From assembly GCA_946004305.1 (NCBI GenBank), contig CAMFZJ010000027.1:1-12587 (forward strand): a stretch of DNA of 12,587 nucleotides. The letters run 5' to 3'. The notes beneath the pieces were generated by a model. It saw only the letters and a list, made by a program, of their open reading frames with translations, made no database searches and was not told where the DNA came from. How positions within the stretch are numbered: position 1 is the stretch's first letter; the number at the start of each line of letters is the position of its first letter. Positions 5,467 to 11,341 of the stretch are shown here, one piece after another. The stretch is from an uncultured Clostridia bacterium. Lineage in GTDB: Bacteria > Bacillota > Clostridia > Oscillospirales > Acutalibacteraceae. The translations under genes were made by a program, and so were the position numbers.

Positions 5467-6369
5467 ATGCAAGAAAATTATATTCTTTCCTGCGAGTCTA
5501 CTGTTGACCTTCCTTATTCCTATGTTAGAAAACGGAATATTCCTGTTTTGTTTTATTCTTATACAATAGATGGTCAGGAATATCCTGACGATATGGGAAG
5601 AGATCCTGAAGCACTTCCAAAGTTTTACCGCTTTTTGGAGGAAGGGAAGATGCCCTCAACTTCTCAAACCAATGTTTTTAAATATAAGGAATTTTTTACC
5701 GAACTCCTTGAAAAAGGAGATGTTCTTCACATCGCATTTGGTTCAGGAATGACGCCTTCTGTTACTAATGCGTTGAAGGCTGCTGATATGCTTCATGAGA
5801 AATATCCTAATAGAAAGATTATCGTTGTAGATTCCCTTTGTAGCTCTGCCGGTTATGGCCTGTTGGTTGACGAAGCGGCGGATATGCGTGACCGTGGATG
5901 CACTATGGAAGAAGTTGAACAGTGGATTTTGGACAACCGCAAAAAAGTCCACCACCAGTTTTTCTCCACCGATCTCAAGTATTACCGCCGTAGTGGACGT
6001 GTGTCAGGTGCCGCAGCAACCATAGGGGCTATTCTCAACATTTGTCCGATTATGCGATTGGATGATACCGGTCATATTATAGCTTACGATAAAGTCCGTG
6101 GTAAGAAAAAAGCCATTCAACGTACAATTCAGGTTATGGAAGAACACGCTGAGAATGGTTTGCAGTATTCAGAAAAGTGCTGGATTTGTCACTCTAATTG
6201 TCTTGCAGATGCGGAGGAAACAAAAGAGGCTATTAGTCAGCATTTCCCAAACGTCAACGAAGATATTAGAATCTGCGACATAGGCACAATCATCGCATCC
6301 CATTGTGGTCCCGGCACAGTTGCTATCTTTTTCTTTGGAGATGAGCGAGCACCATATCCTGTAAAATGA
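5467..6369 (+). CDS. DegV family protein (FakB-type fatty-acid-binding protein)
   Basis: A 300-residue protein of normal length for the family. ATG 5467 is placed by GAGGTGAT 4-11 nt upstream. DegV/FakB proteins bind one fatty acid and present it to the kinase FakA for phosphorylation, feeding exogenous or recycled fatty acids into phospholipid synthesis; they act in the cytosol. Visible family marks are STVDLP (11-16), TSQ (65-67), the SGMT loop (93-96) at the position of the carboxylate-binding Ser, VDSLCSSAGYG (121-131), RRSGRVSG (174-181), CPIMRLDDTGHI (193-204), and HCGPGTVAIFF (279-289), whose His is the second head-group ligand. The SGMTPS loop replaces the more common SGTYQS, which may alter chain selectivity (inference). 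It has its own promoter and terminator, and no fakA is in the window. The lipid ligand cannot be read from sequence. Confidence 0.93.
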   Translation: MQENYILSCESTVDLPYSYVRKRNIPVLFYSYTIDGQEYPDDMGRDPEALPKFYRFLEEGKMPSTSQTNVFKYKEFFTELLEKGDVLHIAFGSGMTPSVTNALKAADMLHEKYPNRKIIVVDSLCSSAGYGLLVDEAADMRDRGCTMEEVEQWILDNRKKVHHQFFSTDLKYYRRSGRVSGAAATIGAILNICPIMRLDDTGHIIAYDKVRGKKKAIQRTIQVMEEHAENGLQYSEKCWICHSNCLADAEETKEAISQHFPNVNEDIRICDIGTIIASHCGPGTVAIFFFGDERAPYPVK

Positions 6370-6452
6370 TTATATAATAACATTTGATTGTTAAGATTTT
6401 AACACCTTACATTAAAGGAATTAACAGTATTTTAAGATATTTACAATTTTCT

Positions 6453-6491
6453 AAAAGCTTCCGTATGCTAAATAGATTATGGGAGTTTTTT
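6453..6491 (+). terminator. Terminator after degV, close to the next start codon
   Basis: AAAAGCTTCCGTA (6453-6465) pairs with 6478-6490 (TATGGGAG then T residues) through about 13 pairs including several G-U or A-U pairs, ending in TTTTTT (6486-6491). It is 84 nt after the degV stop but only 26 nt before the permease start at 6518. It could therefore be the degV terminator, a leader element of the permease gene, or both. Confidence 0.6.
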
Positions 6492-6517
6492 GTTGAAATA
6501 GGCAGAAGGTTTAATTA

Positions 6518-7297
6518 ATGATAGAAATGATAGAAAAAATAATTGTATGTATTATTGCAGGTGCCGGAGCAGGATTTGGCACAGGCTTGGCAGGTTTGTC
6601 AGCAGCAGCGGTTATTGCTCCTATGTTAGTTGCATTTCTTAATGTAAATGCTTACGAGGCAGTAGGCATTGCGTTAGCTTCTGATGTACTTGCTTCGGCG
6701 GCATCAGCTTATACATATAAGAAAAACAAGAACATAGATGTGAAGAACGGAATTATTATGCTTGTTTCCGTTTTGGTGTTTACACTTGTGGGAAGTTATC
6801 TTGCGTCCCTTCTCCCACAAGCCACAATGGGCGGTTTTTCTATGTTTATGACGCTGATTGCGGGGCTGAAGTTTATTTTCAGGCCGGTTATGTCAGCAAA
6901 AGAAAGCAATCAAAACCGTAGTAAACAAAAAGCCACTGTTCAGTCTATAGTTTGCGGTATGGCTGTAGGTTTGATATGTGGCTTTGTCGGGGCAGGCGGC
7001 GGAATGCTTATGCTGTTGGTTTTGGTTAGTGTGTTAGGATATGAGCTGAAAACAGCAGTTGGCACCAGCGTGTTTATTATGACCTTTACTGCACTAACCG
7101 GAGCAAGCTCTCACTTTTTTATTGGGGGAGGAATTAACGATTATTCTATTTTGATTTTGTGCGTACTTTCCACCCTCGTTTTTGCAATAATAACAGCCAA
7201 ATTCGCCAATAAAGTTCCTGCAAAACTGATGAACAGAATGCTTGGAGTTGGTCTTGTTGTCCTCAGTATAGCTATGATTATTGTGAAGTATATTTGA
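6518..7297 (+). CDS. TSUP / TauE-SafE family membrane permease (DUF81)
   Basis: A 259-residue, very hydrophobic protein with about eight membrane segments in two homologous halves. Each half begins with the family's glycine-rich signature: GAGAGFGTGLAGLSAA (15-30) and GLICGFVGAGGGMLML (151-166). Each is followed by a conserved turn: NAYEAVGIALASD (44-56) and ELKTAVGTSVFIM (176-188). A short basic cytosolic linker (about 124-139) joins the halves. TSUP proteins move small anions such as sulfite, sulfonates or sulfoacetate across the membrane; the substrate here is not predictable, since no sulfur-metabolism gene is near. ATG 6518 is supported by AGAAGG at 6504-6509; a second ATG at 6527 has no better site. 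The remnant nitroreductase 14 nt downstream suggests a former two-gene operon. The promoter is uncertain; TTAACA at 6421-6426 with TACAAT at 6442-6447 has a short 15-nt spacer. Confidence 0.92.
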   Translation: MIEMIEKIIVCIIAGAGAGFGTGLAGLSAAAVIAPMLVAFLNVNAYEAVGIALASDVLASAASAYTYKKNKNIDVKNGIIMLVSVLVFTLVGSYLASLLPQATMGGFSMFMTLIAGLKFIFRPVMSAKESNQNRSKQKATVQSIVCGMAVGLICGFVGAGGGMLMLLVLVSVLGYELKTAVGTSVFIMTFTALTGASSHFFIGGGINDYSILILCVLSTLVFAIITAKFANKVPAKLMNRMLGVGLVVLSIAMIIVKYI

Positions 7298-7311
7298 TTG
7301 GAGAGCAAATT

Positions 7312-7440
7312 ATGAATCTGAAAGAAGCAGTAAAAACACGTCACAGCGTACGTCAGTATCAAAACAAAGCTTTGGAAGCAGAAGTTGATCTCGATATTGT
7401 AAAATAGTATTTTGAAATTGGTGCGGGAAAAATATTTTCA
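7312..7440 (+). pseudogene. Nitroreductase-family gene with large internal deletion
   Basis: ATG 7312 (GGAGAG at 7300-7305) begins MNLKEAVKTRHSVRQYQNK, a textbook nitroreductase N-terminus whose R-H-S-V-R binds the FMN phosphate. After about 24 residues the frame jumps to VDLDIVK, TAG (7405-7407), YFEIGAGK. That matches the C-terminal motif VDLGIVKYHFEVGAGKENF of the same family. The N- and C-termini are thus joined directly, and about 140 or more internal codons are missing, including the rest of the FMN site and the dimer core. A codon at the conserved Tyr position has become amber. The remainder after GAGK is out of register with the usual W-containing end, so 7440 is an approximate limit. 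It is not functional. It sits 14 nt behind the TSUP permease and was probably co-transcribed with it. Confidence 0.8.
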
Positions 7441-7491
7441 CCGGGCATAAGAAATTTCAACTATAAAGATACTAAAAATCTGAATATATAA

Positions 7492-7540
7492 GGGGCTGTT
7501 GCAAATTTGACTCATTTGCGACAGCCCCCTTCTTTTTCTT
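7492..7540 (+). terminator. Long GC-capped hairpin terminator
   Basis: A 15-bp stem (7492-7506 with 7514-7528, one G-U pair) beginning GGGGCTGT and ending ACAGCCCC, with a 7-nt loop, followed by CTTCTTTTTCTT. It closes the permease/nitroreductase unit. Hairpins of this GGGGCTGT...ACAGCCCC type are common as dispersed terminators in related Clostridia (from memory). Confidence 0.85.
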
Positions 7541-7676
7541 ATATCGTTTCGATAATATTATTCAAACTACATTAATTCTCTTTAATAAAAATGAAGTCTG
7601 TAAAAAGTAAGAATGGTAAACTATGGACAACCTTATGTTATGATTTATGAAGTTTGAAAGTTAGATTTTAAAGGTC
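7541..7676. other. AT-rich spacer upstream of ilvD, no gene seen
   Basis: The gap from the end of the nitroreductase remnant to ilvD (7441-7801) holds the hairpin at 7492, this spacer, the ilvD promoter and a leader of about 90 nt. The spacer has a short TATCG/CGATA repeat (7542-7546 with 7550-7554). I found no T-box motif, leader peptide rich in Ile/Leu/Val, or terminator in front of ilvD. Confidence 0.4.
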
Positions 7677-7705
7677 TTGACTGATATTTTAAAAATTAGT
7701 ATAAT
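7677..7705 (+). promoter_or_regulatory. Consensus promoter of ilvD
   Basis: TTGACT at 7677-7682, 17-nt spacer ending AAAAATTAG, TATAAT at 7700-7705. The predicted start near 7712 gives a leader of about 90 nt. It is nearly identical to the degV promoter, including most of the spacer. Confidence 0.85.
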
Positions 7706-7801
7706 AAAGTATCTGTATTTGTTATATTTTTCATTGTTTGAAACATATGGCTATTGTAGTTACAAAAAATACAACAATTTTTAATAAAGAAGGGTTTTAT
7801 T

Positions 7802-9457
7802 ATGAGATCAGATTTGATGAAAGCCGGTGCAACTCGTGCGCCTCAGCGTTCACTTTTAAAGGCTCTTGGCCTTACAGACGAAGAAATCAAGCGTCCTTTT
7901 GTTGCGGTTGTAAACTCAAAAAGTGACTATATCCCCGGACATAAGCACTTGAATGATATTTCTGCAAAGGTTATGGACGGTATCAGAAACGCAGGGGGCG
8001 TCCCATTTGAGTTTAACACTATCGGCGTTTGTGACGGACTTGCTATGAATCACAAGGGTATGAAATACAGCCTTTGCTCCCGTGAGCTTATTGCAGACTC
8101 TATTGAGGTTATGCTTACTGCTCACCCACTTGACGCTATTGTGTTTATTCCCAACTGCGACAAAATCGTTCCGGGTATGATGCTTGCAGCTTGCAGGCTT
8201 AATCTTCCTTGCCTGTTTGTATCAGGCGGTCCAATGATGCCCGGTGAATACAACGGAGAGAGATACGGACTTTCCGAAATGTTTGAATTTGTGGGAGCCC
8301 ACGCTGCCGGCAAAATCAATGATGATGAGCTTAAGGCTTATGAGGATCACGCTTGCCCAACCTGTGGCTCTTGCTCAGGTATGTACACAGCTAACTCTAT
8401 GAACTGCTTGGTAGAAGCTATCGGTATGGGTTTACCGGGAAACGGCACTCGTCCTGCAATTTCCGCAGCTCGCCGTGCATTAGCTCAGGAAGCCGGCGAA
8501 CAGGTTATGGAGCTTCTTAAGGCTGATATCAGACCTAAGGATATTATTAATAAAAAGAGCTTTGAAAACGCTCTGCGCTGTGAAATGGCTCTTGGCTGTT
8601 CAACCAATACAGTGCTTCACCTTTTAGCTATCGCATATGAGGCTGATGTTAAGGTTGACATTAACGTAATTGATGAAATCAGCAAAACTACACCCCAGAT
8701 TTGTAAGCTTAATCCGGCAGGCAAAATCTTTATTACCGACCTTAACGAAAAGGGCGGTATTCCGGCAGTTATGAAAGAGCTTTCAAAGCTTTCCATAATT
8801 AATACAGATTGTCTTACAGTTAAGGGTACAGTTCAGGATCGTATTAAGGATGCTGAGGACGCTGACGGCGAGATTATTCATACAGTTGAAAATCCATTAA
8901 GAAAAGACGGCGGTATAGCTGTTCTATTCGGTAATATTGCTCCTGACGGCGCTGTTGTAAAGCAGGGTGCCGTTGCTCCTGAAATGATGAAGAATACAGG
9001 TACAGCCAGGGTGTTTAATTCTGAAGAGGATGCTTGCGAAGCAATTTACGGCGGCAAGATTAACCCCGGTGACGTAATCGTTATCCGTTACGAAGGTCCT
9101 AAGGGCGGTCCCGGTATGAGAGAAATGCTTGCTCCCACATCTGCTCTTGCCGGTATGGGACTTGATTCTTCTGTATCACTTATTACAGACGGACGTTTCA
9201 GCGGTGCTACAAGAGGTGCTGCTGTAGGTCACGTTAGTCCTGAGGCTGCTGCCGGTGGACTTATCGGACTTATCGAAGAAGGCGACACAGTAACAGTTGA
9301 CATCAGCGGTCGAGAGCTAAAGCTGCACGTTGACGATGCAGTTATTGAAGAACGCAGAAAGAATTACAAAGCACCTAAGCAGGAGCTTACCGGTTATATC
9401 AAGCGTTACGCAAAGCTTGTAACCTCCGGCTCAACCGGTGCAGTATTTGAAAAATAA
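7802..9457 (+). CDS. ilvD: Dihydroxy-acid dehydratase
   Basis: A 551-residue protein of normal length. It dehydrates 2,3-dihydroxy-isovalerate and 2,3-dihydroxy-3-methylvalerate to the 2-oxo acids that lead to valine, leucine and isoleucine, in the cytosol, using an iron-sulfur cluster and Mg2+. Family marks are RAPQRSLLKALG (12-23), NTIGVCDGLAMNHKGM (72-87), PNCDKIVPGMM (117-127), HACPTCGSCSGMYTANSMNC (183-202), the YEGPKGGPGM loop (430-439) and DGRFSGATRGAAVGHVSPEA (463-482), with the catalytic-site Ser in FSG. Cluster ligands are C119 and one of the CPTCGSC cysteines. The position of the first ligand in [2Fe-2S]-type enzymes is PGH (45-47) here, as in E. coli IlvD, which suggests the oxygen-labile [4Fe-4S] type (inference). 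ATG 7802 follows AGAAGGG at 7788-7794. No other branched-chain gene is in the window; a secreted LRR protein follows 19 nt downstream. Confidence 0.96.
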   Translation: MRSDLMKAGATRAPQRSLLKALGLTDEEIKRPFVAVVNSKSDYIPGHKHLNDISAKVMDGIRNAGGVPFEFNTIGVCDGLAMNHKGMKYSLCSRELIADSIEVMLTAHPLDAIVFIPNCDKIVPGMMLAACRLNLPCLFVSGGPMMPGEYNGERYGLSEMFEFVGAHAAGKINDDELKAYEDHACPTCGSCSGMYTANSMNCLVEAIGMGLPGNGTRPAISAARRALAQEAGEQVMELLKADIRPKDIINKKSFENALRCEMALGCSTNTVLHLLAIAYEADVKVDINVIDEISKTTPQICKLNPAGKIFITDLNEKGGIPAVMKELSKLSIINTDCLTVKGTVQDRIKDAEDADGEIIHTVENPLRKDGGIAVLFGNIAPDGAVVKQGAVAPEMMKNTGTARVFNSEEDACEAIYGGKINPGDVIVIRYEGPKGGPGMREMLAPTSALAGMGLDSSVSLITDGRFSGATRGAAVGHVSPEAAAGGLIGLIEEGDTVTVDISGRELKLHVDDAVIEERRKNYKAPKQELTGYIKRYAKLVTSGSTGAVFEK

Positions 9458-9476
9458 ATTTTGTGGGGGTATTAAA

Positions 9477-11048
9477 ATGAAAAAAGTTATTAGTGTATTA
9501 TTAACTCTTGTATTAATATTTACGCTTGTGGCAGGGTTGGACATTCAGGCTCAGGCAACTTCATGGTACAATGATTTTACATATGAACTTATAAATGGTC
9601 AAGTATACATTAGCGGATATTACGGAACGGCATCTAATGTATCTATTCCTTCCAGTATTTACGGAATTAAGGTTGTTGGCATTGATTCATATACTTTTGA
9701 TGATAATAATTATTTGTACAAGGTTACTGTGCCTTCAACGGTTACTTACATAGAAAGAGCAGCATTTTATTACTGCGACAATCTACAGGAAGTATATATT
9801 ATGAATCCAAATTGTTATTTGGAGAATTATGCTTTTTATGATTGCTATGACGCCGTAGTATATTCTGATGATGATTCTTTAGTTGAGAGTCATATGCATT
9901 ATCAGGATGCAGAGTTCTATCCTTATGATACCCATTATTATTCCTACGAAGTTTTTTCTTCTTATGCTACTACCGGTACAACCGGTAAATCAGTTGTAAG
10001 ATGCAGCACCTGCGGTAAGATTATTGCAAATAAAACATACAACAGAATTTCAAGCATCAGCCTATCAAAAACATCTTATACATACAGCGGTAATAGGTGC
10101 ACTCCCTCTGTAAAGGTAAAGGACAGTAGCGGAAAGACTATTTCTTCCAATTATTATTCAGTCAGTTACTCAGGCGGCGGAACAAATGCAGGAACATATA
10201 AGGTTACTGTAAAGTTTTCCGGAGCATATAGAGGCACTCACCAGAAAACTTATAAGATAAAGAAAGCCTCTGTCAATAAATCTAAGATTAAGCTTAAGGA
10301 CATGACCTATAAAGGCAAAGCTACTACTCCAAAGATTACCTACAGAGGTAAGACATTAAAAGCTAAAAGGGATTATACTATTAAGAAAATATCCGGAAAT
10401 AAGTCTGTAGGTACAGCAAAGGTTAAAGTTAAGTTTACAGGCAATTATTCAGGCTCTGCAAGCCTACAGTACAAGGTTGTACCGGCAAATGTTAAGGGTC
10501 TTGCCCTTAAAAGCAGAAGCACTAATTCTATTACTGTTAAATGGAGGTCTGTAAAGGGTGCAAGCGGTTACAAGATTTACAGATTTAACGGTTATAAGTA
10601 CAAGTTGTACAAAACTACTTCCGCTACATCAGCCACAGTTAACAGGGCGAATAAAGATTACACAGCCGTATCTCTATTGATTAAGGCATACAAGAATGTT
10701 GGAGGAAAGGCATACAACAGTACAGGAAAGTATTATTATAACTGTATTCAGCCTCCTACTCCAAGATACACCGTTATTAATGACGATTTCAATTCACTAA
10801 AGGTTATTTTCGCTGATAAGACAAAATATAAAAATCTACAGATACAGCGTTGCAGTGATAAGTCTTTCAACAAGTATTATAATATTGCCAATTATTATGT
10901 AGGCATAAACGAATGGTGGAGGAATTATAACCTTTATCCCGGTAACCAAAACTATTATATTCGTTGCAGACAATATTATTATAATAGAAAAGGCGGTTCG
11001 GTATTTGGTAAATGGGGCCCGGTTAAGAAAGTATATGTTCGTGGATAA
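9477..11048 (+). CDS. Secreted BspA-type LRR / Ig-like / Fn3 surface protein
   Basis: A 523-residue protein. Start ATG 9477 is chosen because GGGGG (9465-9469) lies 7 nt upstream and a signal peptide starts at once; the frame opens further upstream at 9438, but that part overlaps ilvD. Residues 1-27 are the signal peptide, ending AQA before TSW. Residues 50-125 resemble a short BspA/LRR_5 domain (VSIPSSIYGIKVVGI, YLYKVTVPSTVTYIERAAFY, CDNLQEVYI). A CSTCGK knuckle lies at 176-181. Residues 190-262 and 263-335 are two Ig-like beta repeats (YSGNRCTPSVKV, NAGTYKVTVKFSGAY; then YKGKATTPKITYRGK, VGTAKVKVKFTGNY). Residues 336-420 form an Fn3 domain (SITVKWRSVKGASGYKIYR). Residues 425-523 are Fn3-like and rich in Tyr and Arg. 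No sorting signal or membrane anchor is seen, so secretion with non-covalent attachment is likely. The exact role is unknown; LRR_5 proteins of this kind often bind host or matrix proteins. It is probably co-transcribed with ilvD, having no promoter of its own in the 19-nt gap. Confidence 0.88.
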   Translation: MKKVISVLLTLVLIFTLVAGLDIQAQATSWYNDFTYELINGQVYISGYYGTASNVSIPSSIYGIKVVGIDSYTFDDNNYLYKVTVPSTVTYIERAAFYYCDNLQEVYIMNPNCYLENYAFYDCYDAVVYSDDDSLVESHMHYQDAEFYPYDTHYYSYEVFSSYATTGTTGKSVVRCSTCGKIIANKTYNRISSISLSKTSYTYSGNRCTPSVKVKDSSGKTISSNYYSVSYSGGGTNAGTYKVTVKFSGAYRGTHQKTYKIKKASVNKSKIKLKDMTYKGKATTPKITYRGKTLKAKRDYTIKKISGNKSVGTAKVKVKFTGNYSGSASLQYKVVPANVKGLALKSRSTNSITVKWRSVKGASGYKIYRFNGYKYKLYKTTSATSATVNRANKDYTAVSLLIKAYKNVGGKAYNSTGKYYYNCIQPPTPRYTVINDDFNSLKVIFADKTKYKNLQIQRCSDKSFNKYYNIANYYVGINEWWRNYNLYPGNQNYYIRCRQYYYNRKGGSVFGKWGPVKKVYVRG

Positions 11049-11064
11049 AAATAATATTTAAGTT

Positions 11065-11139
11065 AAGAGGATGTCTTAAATGAGCTATGGCTCCAAAGCT
11101 TTTGCTTTGGAGCCGGTTTTATTAGGATGTCCTCTTTTG
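11065..11139 (+). terminator. Nested double-hairpin terminator
   Basis: The inner stem is GGCTCCAAAGC (11089-11099) with GCTTTGGAGCC (11104-11114) around a TTTT loop, followed by GGTTTTATT. An outer stem AAGAGGA (11065-11071) with TCCTCTT (11130-11136) encloses it and ends in TTTTG. The octamer AGGATGTC also appears as a direct repeat at 11069-11076 and 11124-11131. It closes the ilvD/surface-protein unit 17 nt after the stop. Confidence 0.85.
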
Positions 11140-11256
11140 TTATGTTATTTGCAATTTGGGGAATTTTTGTTGATTTTGCCACAAGAATTGTCATAATACA
11201 CAAAAAAATAATTTGCATTTTGTATAGGAATTTATCATATATTTCTCAGGAGGCTA
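11140..11256. other. AT-rich spacer before the EF-G-like gene, no gene seen
   Basis: The gap 11049-11341 holds the nested terminator, this spacer, and the promoter and leader of the EF-G-like gene. An isolated AGGAGG (11248-11253) resembles a ribosome binding site, but no credible open frame follows it. Confidence 0.35.
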
Positions 11257-11285
11257 TTGTACAGATTATACAAAAATGATATAAT
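11257..11285 (+). promoter_or_regulatory. Promoter of the EF-G-like gene
   Basis: TTGTAC at 11257-11262, 17-nt spacer, perfect TATAAT at 11280-11285. The spacer is AT-rich but differs from the shared spacer of the other three promoters. The predicted start near 11292 leaves a leader of about 50 nt. Confidence 0.7.
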
Positions 11286-11341
11286 TAATACACTAATTGT
11301 TGCAATTTTATAAAACATAACCAACGAAAGGAATGGTTTTC

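Noticed and set aside
7531..7801. Possible T-box or leader-peptide attenuator in front of ilvD
   Set aside because: There is no T-box sequence, no terminator between promoter and start, and no run of Ile/Leu/Val codons in a leader frame.
7738..7926. Open frame starting ATG 7738 overlapping the start of ilvD
   Set aside because: It is out of frame with ilvD, has no ribosome binding site and runs through the ilvD coding start. ATG 7802 with AGAAGGG is clearly the real start.
9438..9476. A 13-codon upstream extension of the LRR surface protein
   Set aside because: It overlaps the ilvD end, lacks a ribosome binding site, and would put charged residues before the signal peptide. ATG 9477 has GGGGG at proper distance.
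11248..11312. AGGAGG followed by a possible TTG-started peptide
   Set aside because: The spacing is only 3 nt, the frame runs just 18 codons through the promoter of the next gene, and the composition is not protein-like.
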